This document shows, piece by piece, positions 16,447 to 24,222 of a stretch of 64,000 nucleotides of DNA; within the stretch, counting starts at the first letter, position 1; each line of letters starts with the position of its first letter. Source of the DNA: Clostridiales bacterium (GTDB taxonomy: Bacteria > Bacillota > Clostridia > Oscillospirales > Oscillospiraceae); assembly GCA_022782265.1 (NCBI GenBank), contig JALFOM010000101.1, positions 1 to 64,000 on the forward strand, given 5' to 3'. The translations under genes and the position numbers were made by a program. The notes under the pieces were generated by a model that saw nothing but the letters and a program-made list of their open reading frames with translations, made no database searches and was not told where the DNA came from.

Positions 16447-16503
16447 AATAGGTCGAATGATTTAGACCGCTTTTAGTCTAATCCGTTCGACCTATTTTGT
16501 CAA
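16447..16503 (-). promoter_or_regulatory. Promoter with nested palindromic operator for the BlaI/BlaR1-like pair
   Basis: Minus-strand TTGACA (16498-16503), 17-bp spacer, TAGACT (16475-16480) as -10. Two nested dyads surround it: AATAGGTCGAA (16447-16457) with TTCGACCTATT (16486-16496), and TTAGAC (16462-16467) with GTCTAA (16476-16481). The inner right arm coincides with the -10 element, so repressor binding would block RNA polymerase. Confidence 0.75.
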
Positions 16504-16520
16504 GCCTTATTTTTTTCGCC

Positions 16521-17270
16521 TCACACATAGCCATAGAAGCCCCGGGCGGAGACCTCGCCATAGGCGATGTTTTCCTTCGTGCCGTCGGGGTATTCCACCT
16601 GGAGAGAATAGTCCTCCGCGATACCCAGCGCTTTTGCCGGACGATCACCGATCAGCACCTCCCTGCCGGGATTGACGCAGAGGGCCCGGTATTCCTCCAG
16701 AAAGGTGTTTTTGTCGGCCTTCCAGGCGGCGTACAGTTCGTCCAGCTTTTGGATCAGCACCCGGGTCAGGGCCTCCGGCTCCGTCTTTTTTCCGCTGTGC
16801 AGGAAAACAGAGCCCGCCACCGGGCGCAGCTCCGGCGGAAATTCCTCCGTATTGACGTTCACGCCGATGCCCAGCACCAGAAACAGTCCGTTTTGATCGG
16901 TGCTGGCCTCGGTCAGGATGCCGCAGAGCTTTTTCCCGCCCAGCACCACGTCGTTGGGCCATTTGATGCCGCAGTCAAGGCCGCAGACCGCTTTGACTGC
17001 CCGGCACACCGCCACCGCCGCCGAGGGGGTAATGCTGAGGGCCTCCTCCGCCGGGCAGCCGGGGCGCAGCAGCATGGACAGGTACAGCCCGCCGGGCGGG
17101 GAGAGAAAGGCGCGGCCCTTTCTGCCCCGGCCCGCGCTCTGGGCAGCGGCGATATACAGTGTGCCGTCCGGCGCGCCCTGGGCCGCCAGCTGCTTGATTC
17201 TTGTGTTGGTGGAGTCCACCAGATCCTGAAAAAAGACCGGGGCCTGCCGTTCGATGCCGTAAAGCTCCAT
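16521..17270 (-). CDS. birA: Biotin--[acetyl-CoA-carboxylase] ligase
   Basis: 249 residues. It activates biotin with ATP to biotinyl-AMP and attaches it to carboxyl carrier proteins. The ligase core shows STNTRIKQLAAQGAP, the biotinyl-AMP loop SAGRGRKGRAF and KWPNDVVLGGKKLCGIL, followed by the C-terminal SH3-like domain. The N-terminal DNA-binding domain of bifunctional BirA is absent, so it is not expected to repress biotin genes. The ATG at 17270 starts 1 nt after the preceding stop; a longer open frame to 17477 is antisense-type extension. A bioY biotin transporter lies at 38328. Confidence 0.92.
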   Translation of the reverse strand: MELYGIERQAPVFFQDLVDSTNTRIKQLAAQGAPDGTLYIAAAQSAGRGRKGRAFLSPPGGLYLSMLLRPGCPAEEALSITPSAAVAVCRAVKAVCGLDCGIKWPNDVVLGGKKLCGILTEASTDQNGLFLVLGIGVNVNTEEFPPELRPVAGSVFLHSGKKTEPEALTRVLIQKLDELYAAWKADKNTFLEEYRALCVNPGREVLIGDRPAKALGIAEDYSLQVEYPDGTKENIAYGEVSARGFYGYV

Positions 17271-17271
17271 T

Positions 17272-18060
17272 TTATTCCCCCGCCAGCCTGAGAAAATCAG
17301 CCAATGCCCGGGGGGAGCCTGCGGCGATATCGGTCTTTGTGCCGTCAAAGGGCAGAGGGCTGCCGTCTGTCCTGCAGCAGCGTCCCCCGGCCTCGTTGAC
17401 CAGAAGCATGCCCGCCGCGTAGTCCCAGAGGGAGACGGACAGCTCAAAATACAGCCCTGCCCGCCCCGCTGCCACACTGCACAGGTCCAGCTCCGCCGAG
17501 CCCTGCCGGCGCAGGTCCAGGCTTGCGCCGATCACCTTCTCCGCCAGGGAGAAGGTCCTTCCCCAAAGCGTTGAATCATAGGGCGCGGTGCCGAAGCAGA
17601 CCACGCTCTCGCTTAAAGGCACATCGTCCACATGGATTCTCCGGCCGTTTAAGTACGCGCCCTGCCCGGCCACGGCGCTGAACATCTCGTCCACATAGGG
17701 GTTATACACCGCCGAGGCGCAGAGCTTTCCCCTTTCCGCGTAGGCCACAGAGATGCAGCTGTGGTTGAAGCCCCGGACAAAATTCATGGTGCCGTCGATG
17801 GGGTCGATGATGAAAAGCTGCTCTGCATCCAGGCTGTCCTGCTCATTCATCTCCTCGCAGAAGAAATGGGCCTGCGGCGCGGCCTTGCGCAGAAGCTCCA
17901 TCAAAAGGGTCTGCACCTTCCGGTCATATTCCGTCACCACGTCCCGGCGGCCGGTTTTCTTCTCCGCCATAACGCCATGAGCGTGCATCACAAGCTCCGC
18001 CGCCTGCTTCTCCGCGGCGATGATCGCAGAGCACATTTCCTGATAAAATTCCGTTTTCAT
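17272..18060 (-). CDS. Inositol monophosphatase family protein
   Basis: 262 residues, normal length. A Mg-dependent sugar-phosphate or inositol-phosphate phosphatase. The metal-binding signatures are present: FCEEMNE (Glu), DPIDGTMNFVRGF (Asp-x-Ile-Asp-Gly-Thr) and WDYAAGMLLVNEAGG. The real substrate may be inositol-1-phosphate, a related sugar phosphate or 3'-phosphoadenosine phosphate. It sits between an EamA transporter and birA on the same strand with 1-22 bp spacing, implying one transcript. A GAGGTG ribosome site precedes the start. Confidence 0.9.
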   Translation of the reverse strand: MKTEFYQEMCSAIIAAEKQAAELVMHAHGVMAEKKTGRRDVVTEYDRKVQTLLMELLRKAAPQAHFFCEEMNEQDSLDAEQLFIIDPIDGTMNFVRGFNHSCISVAYAERGKLCASAVYNPYVDEMFSAVAGQGAYLNGRRIHVDDVPLSESVVCFGTAPYDSTLWGRTFSLAEKVIGASLDLRRQGSAELDLCSVAAGRAGLYFELSVSLWDYAAGMLLVNEAGGRCCRTDGSPLPFDGTKTDIAAGSPRALADFLRLAGE

Positions 18061-18082
18061 TACAGCAACACCTCAACGTTGA

Positions 18083-18949
18083 TTATGCCCAGAGGGCCAT
18101 GGCCAGGGTCCCCGCCGCCATAAGGCACAGGCCCACGATGGCTTTGGGCTTGAGCTTCTCCCGGAACACCACATAGGCAAACAGCACCGTCAGCAGGATG
18201 CTCATCTTGTCAATGGGCACCACCACACTGACCACGCCGTTCTGGATGGCGTAGTAATAGCAGAGCCAGGAGGCGCCGGTGGCCACGCCGGAGAGGGCGA
18301 TGTACACCAGCTCCTTTTTATCCACCGTCTTCACCTCATGGACTTTGCCCCTGGCAAAGACGATAAGCCAGGCCATGATGAGCACCACGCCGGTGCGGAT
18401 GGCCGTGCCCAGGTTGGATTCCACCCCGGATATGCCGATTTTGGCAAGGATACTGGTGGCAGAGGCGAACACGGCGGACAGCACCGCGTAGATAAACCAG
18501 CCCTTTCCGCTCTCCTTCTGCTGTACATCCTTTTTCTCGATCATCATAAAGACGCCCACGGCGATCAGCGCGGTGCCCGCCAGCTTTACCGGCAGATTGT
18601 TGGTCTCGTTAAAGATGATGATGGCCAGCAGTACGGTCAAAATGGTGCTGGATTTGTCGATGGGCACCACCTTGTTCACGTCGCCCAGGGACAGGGCCTT
18701 GAAATAGCAGATCCAGGACGCACCGGTGGCAAGGCCCGAGAGGATGAGGAAGGTCAGGGGCCTTGTCCCGATCTGCCCGATGGTTCCTGCGGAGCCCACC
18801 ACAAACACCATCAGCCAGGAAAAGACCAGAACCACCACCGTGCGCAGGGCCGTCGCCACATCGGAGTCCGTCTTCCGAATGCCGCATTTCGCCAGTATTG
18901 CCGTCAGCGCCGCGAACACGGCGGACAAAATTGCCATGATAAGCCACAT
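18083..18949 (-). CDS. EamA-family (DMT) transporter
   Basis: 288 residues built of two homologous halves of about 145 residues, each with five membrane helices. The halves share repeated motifs such as GLATGASWICYFKAL and GVATGASWLCYYYAI, and PIDKSSTILTVLLAIIIF and PIDKMSILLTVLFAYVVF. EamA proteins move small metabolites; the substrate is unknown. The ribosome site is weak (AAAGAG). Its promoter appears to be supplied by the terminal repeat at 18988 (TTGCAG at 19011-19016, TATAAT at 18988-18993). First gene of the EamA-inositol phosphatase-birA unit. Confidence 0.88.
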   Translation of the reverse strand: MWLIMAILSAVFAALTAILAKCGIRKTDSDVATALRTVVVLVFSWLMVFVVGSAGTIGQIGTRPLTFLILSGLATGASWICYFKALSLGDVNKVVPIDKSSTILTVLLAIIIFNETNNLPVKLAGTALIAVGVFMMIEKKDVQQKESGKGWFIYAVLSAVFASATSILAKIGISGVESNLGTAIRTGVVLIMAWLIVFARGKVHEVKTVDKKELVYIALSGVATGASWLCYYYAIQNGVVSVVVPIDKMSILLTVLFAYVVFREKLKPKAIVGLCLMAAGTLAMALWA

Positions 18950-18987
18950 AATATATCGCTCTTTTCTCTTGATATGATTTTGTCTGT

Positions 18988-19253
18988 ATTATAATGTGTA
19001 CTGAACAAAGCTGCAAGCCTTGAAAGCCGTGGCTTTCAAGGCCAACCCGCTTTGTTCAAGTGCAAGGTTTTTGCGAACAATCAAGTAAAAACCTTGCACC
19101 TTCCATTGGCGCGGTGCGCCACGCCAATGGAAATACGCATTGTAACAATGTCTGAATTCCATAAAAACGGTTAAAAGAGCCGTTTTTATGGAATTTCGCG
19201 GCATAAGCCGGGTGAATAAACCGCTTTGCGGTTTATTCAGCAGACATTATTAT
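18988..19253. repeat. Multi-hairpin repeat element with terminal inverted repeats
   Basis: A 266-bp non-coding stretch bounded by imperfect terminal inverted repeats (18988-19003 and 19238-19253, 13 of 16 matches). Inside are five consecutive near-perfect hairpins: 19002-19011/19049-19058 enclosing 19018-19028/19031-19041; 19061-19072/19087-19098; 19101-19111/19122-19132; 19155-19170/19180-19195 (16 bp); and 19213-19224/19228-19239. Nothing suggests a protein. It resembles a non-autonomous mobile or REP/ERIC-type element. Its left end carries the -10 of the EamA promoter. The remaining bases to 19314 hold a short GC palindrome near 19289-19305. Confidence 0.65.
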
Positions 19254-19314
19254 ATCTCCCTCTCCGGCCACTGTAAAGTACAAAAGCCCCGCCGGCCGGC
19301 GGGGCATGAGGCAA

Positions 19315-20601
19315 TTAATACAGATGTAAAAGGGCCAGGCTCACCGCCCCGAAGATCATCCAGGCGCGGAAGGATTTTTTCCCACTGAGAAGAGAATACC
19401 CGGCACAGAGGCAGCCGAAAAACAGCACGCAGACCAGCCAGCTGGACTGCAGGCGCCGGGGCGTGAAGCCAAAGCAGGAGATATAGAGCAGCAGCTTGGA
19501 AAAGGCGATCACCGCAAAGAGCATACTCTCGCCCAGCAGGAGGACGCACAAAACCGTCCCGGCTTTGTTCTTCCGCAGTGGCTTTGCGGACAGGCGGGTC
19601 ACCAGCCACAGCAGCACGAAGTTCACCGCCATCACCTTGCACAGCTCGAAAAAGCCCTGCCGCGCGTATTCGGAGACGATAAAGCCCTCCGGCAGGCTGC
19701 GGGTGAAAGCCCCGAACAGGTACTTTGCCTGCACCAGGAAAAACAGCAGATACAGCAGGCAAAACAGCGCGGTCAGCAGCGTCCAGACCAGATTCGGCAC
19801 CTTTCCCAGCCGGTTCAGCCCGGTGTTGATCCGCTGTCCCCGGAGACGGAGCTTTTCCCCATCCGCCCTGGCGCTGCCGGCAAGCAATCCGAAGAGGAAA
19901 GCCCCCACCGGCAAGCTGAACAGGAATTTGAGCCAGGTCTCACCGTCCAGCCGGAACTCCAGGTCCAGCAGCCAATCGGAGATCAACTCCGCGAAGCCCT
20001 GGTCCGCGTCCACCAGCAGCCGCAGAGCCAGCCAGAAAAGCAGACCCGCCGCTATCAGCGCCACAAGGGTCCAGACGACCGTCTCCGGCTTTGACCGCGC
20101 CTTCCCACGGAAGGGGCTTGTCAGCGTGTACCACACCGTTTTGATGCGCAGGAAAAAGTTCCGGAAGGGGAAAAGAACAAAGCCGTTCAGGGCGTCAAAG
20201 GGCAGCAGATGCCCGCTCTCTCCCTCCAGCAGCCGCCCGCTGCGGCTCAGCACCCACCAGACGGCAAAGATATGCAGAAACAGCAGGGAAAAATCTTCCC
20301 ACACCGCGGCCCGGTCCAGCAGCAGGCTGAGGGTGATCACCGTCATGCAGCCCAGCCAGATCCAGCTCTCCCAGGGGCGGGGCCTTCCCCGGTTCAAAAG
20401 CTCCGTCAGGGCGATGAACAGCACCACAAAGGCCGCAAGCTTCCAGCTCTCCAGGCCGTCCATGTAGATATAGGCTCCGATATACAGCAGGAAAGCCGCA
20501 ATGATTTCTCTCCAATTCGGGGAAAAAGGCGCGTCTTCCTCCAAAATGGGCGCAGAAATTTCTCCGGCGGCATTTTCAGCCCCCAGCATGTTTTTATCCA
20601 T
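19315..20601 (-). CDS. DUF4153/DUF4173-type multi-spanning membrane protein
   Basis: 428 residues with about ten hydrophobic segments, an N-terminal cytoplasmic tail of ~35 residues and the motif SEYARQGFFELCKVMAVN that is characteristic of DUF4153/DUF4173 proteins. No enzymatic motif is visible and its function is unknown. AAGGAG is 7 nt before the ATG at 20601 but only 1 nt before an upstream GTG at 20607, so 20601 is chosen. It follows an XRE regulator by 14 bp and a DUF2975 protein, so three genes of membrane/regulator type form one operon. Confidence 0.8.
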   Translation of the reverse strand: MDKNMLGAENAAGEISAPILEEDAPFSPNWREIIAAFLLYIGAYIYMDGLESWKLAAFVVLFIALTELLNRGRPRPWESWIWLGCMTVITLSLLLDRAAVWEDFSLLFLHIFAVWWVLSRSGRLLEGESGHLLPFDALNGFVLFPFRNFFLRIKTVWYTLTSPFRGKARSKPETVVWTLVALIAAGLLFWLALRLLVDADQGFAELISDWLLDLEFRLDGETWLKFLFSLPVGAFLFGLLAGSARADGEKLRLRGQRINTGLNRLGKVPNLVWTLLTALFCLLYLLFFLVQAKYLFGAFTRSLPEGFIVSEYARQGFFELCKVMAVNFVLLWLVTRLSAKPLRKNKAGTVLCVLLLGESMLFAVIAFSKLLLYISCFGFTPRRLQSSWLVCVLFFGCLCAGYSLLSGKKSFRAWMIFGAVSLALLHLY

Positions 20602-20615
20602 ATTCACTCTCCTTG

Positions 20616-20831
20616 TTAATCGTTTTGGTCGTCCTTAAATTCCAGCAGGTCTCCCGGCTGACACTGAAGCTCCCGGCACAGGGCCGCCAGCGTGGAAAAG
20701 CGGATGGCCTTGGCCTTGTTGGTTTTCAAAATCGACAGGTTTGCCGGGGTAATGCCGATCCGCTCGGCCAGCTCCCCGCTGGATATTTTCCGTTTGGCCA
20801 TCATCACGTCCAGATTTACCAGTATCTCCAT
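20616..20831 (-). CDS. Small Cro/CI-type HTH regulator (YozG-like)
   Basis: 71 residues that are almost entirely one helix-turn-helix domain: MMAKRKISSGELAERIGITPANLSILKTNKAKAIRFSTLAALCREL, with the C-terminal CQPGDLLEF typical of this clade. Such regulators are commonly encoded next to DUF2975 membrane proteins, as here. It lies 10 bp after DUF2975 and 14 bp before the DUF4153 gene. It probably regulates its own operon through the promoter at 21315-21343; this is inferred. Confidence 0.88.
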   Translation of the reverse strand: MEILVNLDVMMAKRKISSGELAERIGITPANLSILKTNKAKAIRFSTLAALCRELQCQPGDLLEFKDDQND

Positions 20832-20841
20832 GGGCCGCCCC

Positions 20842-21291
20842 CTAAACCGTGAAGTCCAGCTCAGATTTCATGGCGTTGGCCTGCTGAAAGACATTTTTCA
20901 CAATGCGCACGATCAGCGCCATAAAGGCCGCCGCCACGGAGACAAACAGAAAGGGAAGATAATAGACGCAGCTGGCAAAACAGATGACCGCCGCGCCCAC
21001 ACAGCACCAGCTCACCGCGCGCAGGCGGCGCACATTCTCCTCCACAAAGACCCGACCGCTTTTCATATTCCCCAGCAGCTTCCACAGGCCATACAGCAAA
21101 AGCCAGGCAAAAATACTGCAAAGATAGATGGTGACCATAAAGGCGATGCCCTTCTGCCAGTTCATGTTCCGAAGACGGATAAACCAGTGTACCGCCCAAT
21201 AGCAGCCGATATCCAGCGCCGCCAGCAGCAGGGCAAACAACGCCGTGCAGATCTGCGACAGCAAAATGCTCTTATCCTTGTTCCAGTTCAC
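20842..21291 (-). CDS. DUF2975 membrane protein
   Basis: 149 residues with four predicted membrane helices, partner of the YozG-like regulator downstream. Function unknown; DUF2975/HTH pairs may form a membrane-linked regulatory unit. Two in-frame GTG codons are candidates. The promoter puts the RNA start at about 21308, so GTG at 21309 would be leaderless, whereas GTG at 21291 is preceded by AAAGGGG at a good distance. 21291 is chosen. Confidence 0.75.
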   Translation of the reverse strand: MNWNKDKSILLSQICTALFALLLAALDIGCYWAVHWFIRLRNMNWQKGIAFMVTIYLCSIFAWLLLYGLWKLLGNMKSGRVFVEENVRRLRAVSWCCVGAAVICFASCVYYLPFLFVSVAAAFMALIVRIVKNVFQQANAMKSELDFTV

Positions 21292-21314
21292 AGCCTCAGC
21301 CCCTTTCACGGGCT

Positions 21315-21343
21315 ATAATAGCACGGGTATTATTGATTGTCAA
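21315..21343 (-). promoter_or_regulatory. SigA promoter of the DUF2975-XRE-DUF4153 operon
   Basis: Perfect TTGACA (21338-21343), 17-bp spacer, TATTAT (21315-21320) on the minus strand. It decides the start of DUF2975. Confidence 0.75.
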
Positions 21344-21366
21344 TTATTTTTTATCGTTTTTCGATA

Positions 21367-21810
21367 TCATTCTTGCTCGTGCGCCCGGAGCCAGGCCTGC
21401 CGGATCTCCTCGGGCATGTCCTCCGGCGTCATGGCGCTCAGGCGCTGTTCATTTCCGTCCTTTATGGCCTGCTCATAATACCAGCATTTGAAGCTGAGCA
21501 TGTCCAGCACCCGGTTCATCCGTGCGATCTCGGCCTCCACGCTCTCCTTCTGCCGGATAAACATGGCCCGGCGCTGGGGATAGGTGCCGCTGCCCTGGGC
21601 GCACCACTCCATGAACTGCCGGATGTCCTTAATCTCCATGCCGGACTTTTTCAAACACTCGATCACCCGCAGGGCCTCCAGCTCCCGCTGGCCGAAGCGC
21701 CGTATGCCGTTACTGCGCTCCATATCGGGAAACAGCCCCTCCTTGTCGTAATATCTCAGGGTGGAGACGGGTAAGCCGAACATTTTTGAGACCTGCCCTA
21801 TGGTATACAT
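21367..21810 (-). CDS. MerR-family transcriptional regulator
   Basis: 147 residues. Residues 1-70 are the winged-helix MerR DNA-binding domain (MYTIGQVSKMFGLPVSTLRYYDKEGLFP), followed by a coiled-coil dimerisation helix. Only two non-adjacent cysteines are present and no metal-binding loop is obvious, so the effector is unknown; aldehyde or redox sensing would fit the neighbouring genes. GGAGG lies before the ATG at 21810. It is divergent from the flavoprotein operon whose promoter has the 19-bp spacer these regulators twist. Confidence 0.9.
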   Translation of the reverse strand: MYTIGQVSKMFGLPVSTLRYYDKEGLFPDMERSNGIRRFGQRELEALRVIECLKKSGMEIKDIRQFMEWCAQGSGTYPQRRAMFIRQKESVEAEIARMNRVLDMLSFKCWYYEQAIKDGNEQRLSAMTPEDMPEEIRQAWLRAHEQE

Positions 21811-21843
21811 ATCTTTTCCTCCAAAAAAATTTTCAAAAAACAA

Positions 21844-21874
21844 TTGACCTAAAGTCAGCTTCAGGATTTACACT
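21844..21874 (+). promoter_or_regulatory. MerR-type promoter with 19-bp spacer and dyad operator
   Basis: TTGACC (21844-21849) and TACACT (21869-21874) are separated by 19 bp rather than 17. Between them a dyad, CCTAAAG-TCAG-CTTCAGG (21848-21865), fills the spacer. This is the classic layout activated by MerR-family proteins, and the regulator gene is divergent and adjacent. Confidence 0.75.
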
Positions 21875-21928
21875 CATGTTAGCAGAGAAGGGCAGCAATG
21901 TCAAACAGAGTTTTTCGGAGGTTTACCC

Positions 21929-22471
21929 ATGGCTAAAACAATTCTCGCTATCAGTACCAGCCTGCGCAGTCGCAGCAATTCCGAAGCGCTGGTTGATTCT
22001 TTCCTGGCCGGAGCGGAGGCCGCCGGGAACCGGGTGGAGAAGATTTCCCTGCGGGGAAAGAAGCTGGCCTTCTGCCGGGGCTGCCTGGCCTGTCAGCAAA
22101 CGGGGAAATGTATGATCCGGGATGACGCGGCAGAGATCGTCGAAAAGATGTATCGGGCAGATGTGCTGGTCTTTGCCACGCCAATCTATTACTACGGGGT
22201 CAGCGGGCAGATGAAAACCCTGCTGGACCGGGCAAATCCCCTCTTCCCCTCGGACTACGCCTTCCGGGACGTCTATCTGCTCAGCTCCGCAACGGAGGAC
22301 GGGGCGGAGGTACCCCAGCGGGCCGAAGTGTGCCTGACGGGCTGGGTGGACTGCTTTGAAAAGGCCGCCCTGCGCGGAACGGTATTCGCAGGCGGCGTCA
22401 CCGGCGAGGGCGAGATCAACGGACACCCGGCGCTGAAGGAAGCCTATGACATGGGCGCCGCAATACAATAA
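21929..22471 (+). CDS. Flavodoxin-fold NAD(P)H-dependent FMN reductase / iron-sulfur flavoprotein-like
   Basis: 180 residues. The opening ILAISTSLRSRSNSEAL binds the FMN phosphate. CRGCLACQQTGKC forms a cysteine cluster seen in iron-sulfur flavoproteins and related NADPH-dependent reductases, and PIYYYGVSGQMKTLLDR is a second flavin-binding loop. It likely reduces quinones or other electrophiles or passes electrons; substrate unknown. GGAGG precedes the ATG. First gene of the MerR-controlled operon, 13 bp before the hydrolase gene. Confidence 0.87.
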   Translation: MAKTILAISTSLRSRSNSEALVDSFLAGAEAAGNRVEKISLRGKKLAFCRGCLACQQTGKCMIRDDAAEIVEKMYRADVLVFATPIYYYGVSGQMKTLLDRANPLFPSDYAFRDVYLLSSATEDGAEVPQRAEVCLTGWVDCFEKAALRGTVFAGGVTGEGEINGHPALKEAYDMGAAIQ

Positions 22472-22484
22472 AGAGGAGATCATC

Positions 22485-23459
22485 ATGGAAGAAAAATTAA
22501 CTCTGGTGGAAGCGTGGGACAAGACCTTTCCCCAAAGTGAGAAGGTCGACCACCGCAAGCTCACTTTTCACAACCGCTACGGCGTGACTCTGGCCGCCGA
22601 TCTGTATGCGCCCAAGGGCGTTTCGGGGCTGCTGCCTGCCGTCGCAGTCTGCGGCCCCTTCGGGGCGGTCAAGGAACAGTGCTCCGGCCTGTATGCCCAG
22701 GCGCTGGCAGAGCGGGGCTTTCTGACCATCGCCTTTGACCCATCATTCACCGGAGAGAGCGGCGGCAGCCCCCGGTATGTGGCCTCTCCGGATATCAACA
22801 CCGAGGATTTTCAGGCAGCCGTGGACTTTCTTTCCGTCCAGGAGAATGTGGACCCGGAGCGGATCGGTATTCTCGGCATCTGCGGCTGGGGCGGTATGGC
22901 CCTGAACGCCGCCGCCATCGACACCCGGATCAAGGCCACCGTCGCCTCCACCATGTACGACATGTCCCGCGTCAACGCCAGAGGCTACTTTGACGCGGAG
23001 GACAGCGAAGCCGCCCGGTTTGAAAAGCGCAGAGCGCTCAACGCCCAGAGGACTGCCGACTACAAGAGCGGAGAATACGCCCGCGCCGGCGGCGTTGTGG
23101 ACCCGCTGCCGGAGGACGCGCCGGATTTTGTCCGGGATTACTACGCCTATTACAAGACGCCCCGGGGCTATCATCCCCGGTCCCTGAACTCCAATCAGGG
23201 CTGGAACGTCACTTCCGCCCTGTCTTTCCTGAACATGCCCATCCTGCAGTACAGCCAGGAGATCCGCAGTGCGGTGCTGCTGGTTCACGGGGAAAAGGCC
23301 CACTCCTGCTATTTCAGCCAGGACGCCTTCGCCAGGCTCACCGGAGACAACAAAGAGCTGATGATTATCCCCGGCGCGGTCCACACCGACCTGTACGATA
23401 ATATGGCTGTGATCCCCTTTGATGAAATAACAAACTTTTTTAATCAATATCTGGTATAA
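22485..23459 (+). CDS. Alpha/beta hydrolase (YcjY/dienelactone-hydrolase-like)
   Basis: 324 residues with an alpha/beta-hydrolase core: RYGVTLAADLYAPKG, FDPSFTGESGG and a nucleophile-elbow region GILGICGWGGMAL. The position where related proteins often have Ser reads Trp, leaving Cys two residues earlier, so either a Cys nucleophile or loss of activity is possible. A C-terminal His in GAVHTDLYDN fits the triad histidine. The ATG at 22485 follows AGAGGAG. It belongs to the MerR-controlled operon. A detoxifying hydrolase is a reasonable but unproven role. Confidence 0.82.
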   Translation: MEEKLTLVEAWDKTFPQSEKVDHRKLTFHNRYGVTLAADLYAPKGVSGLLPAVAVCGPFGAVKEQCSGLYAQALAERGFLTIAFDPSFTGESGGSPRYVASPDINTEDFQAAVDFLSVQENVDPERIGILGICGWGGMALNAAAIDTRIKATVASTMYDMSRVNARGYFDAEDSEAARFEKRRALNAQRTADYKSGEYARAGGVVDPLPEDAPDFVRDYYAYYKTPRGYHPRSLNSNQGWNVTSALSFLNMPILQYSQEIRSAVLLVHGEKAHSCYFSQDAFARLTGDNKELMIIPGAVHTDLYDNMAVIPFDEITNFFNQYLV

Positions 23460-23475
23460 AACGGAGCATAAGAAA

Positions 23476-24219
23476 ATGATCAAACAGACAGCGGGCAGAG
23501 ATGCCCTGATGGATTTTGCGCCGAAATTTGCCCAATTAAACGATGATGTACTGTTTGGTGAGGTCTGGTCAAGAGAGGATAAGCTGTCACTGAAGCTGCG
23601 CTCCATTGTGACCATCACCGCACTGATCAGCAAAGGCTTTACCGACAGCTCCCTGCGCTACCACCTGTCTACCGCACGGCAAAACGGCGTGACGAAAACG
23701 GAGATGGCGGAGATTCTGACTCAGCTCGCCTTTTACGCGGGCTGGCCCAACGCCTGGGCCGCCTTCCGTCTGGCAAAAGAGGTGTACACGGATGACACCG
23801 GTATGGAGGAGCACGGCGGCTTTTTCGGCCAGGGCGAGCCCAATTCCGCTTACGCCCGATATTTCAGCGGCCGAAGCTACTTAAAGCCCCTGACCGACCC
23901 GGCCAAGACCGTATTTGTCGCCAATGTGACCTTTGAGCCGGGCTGCCGCAACAACTGGCATATCCATCACGCCAACGCCGGCGGCGGGCAGCTGCTTCTC
24001 TGTGTGGACGGGGAGGGCTGGTATCAGGAGGAGGGCAAAGCCGCCCGAAGCCTGAAGCCCGGCGACGTAGTAACGATCCCCGCCGGAGTAAAGCACTGGC
24101 ACGGGGCCAAGGCAAACAGCTGGTTCAGCCATCTGGCCGTGGAATGTCCGGGAGAAAACACCGCAAACGAGTGGCTGGAGCCCGTGACGGACGAAATATA
24201 TAACAGCCTGGAGGAATAA
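23476..24219 (+). CDS. Carboxymuconolactone decarboxylase-like domain fused to a cupin domain
   Basis: 247 residues with two modules. Residues ~25-105 match the AhpD/CMD helical fold (SLKLRSIVTITALISKGF, FYAGWPNAWAAFRLAKEV), but the CxxC pair of AhpD-type peroxidases is absent. Residues ~150-235 are a cupin with the metal-ligand pattern NNWHIHHANAGGGQLLLCVDG and PAGVKHWHGA. Such CMD-cupin fusions occur beside flavodoxins and aldo-keto reductases; precise chemistry is unknown. It starts 16 bp after the hydrolase and 3 bp ahead of the next flavodoxin gene. Confidence 0.85.
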   Translation: MIKQTAGRDALMDFAPKFAQLNDDVLFGEVWSREDKLSLKLRSIVTITALISKGFTDSSLRYHLSTARQNGVTKTEMAEILTQLAFYAGWPNAWAAFRLAKEVYTDDTGMEEHGGFFGQGEPNSAYARYFSGRSYLKPLTDPAKTVFVANVTFEPGCRNNWHIHHANAGGGQLLLCVDGEGWYQEEGKAARSLKPGDVVTIPAGVKHWHGAKANSWFSHLAVECPGENTANEWLEPVTDEIYNSLEE

Positions 24220-24222
24220 AAC

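Noticed and set aside
16521..17477. 318-residue BirA with an N-terminal extension
   Set aside because: The extra 69 residues overlap the inositol phosphatase gene in another frame and do not form the HTH domain of bifunctional BirA.
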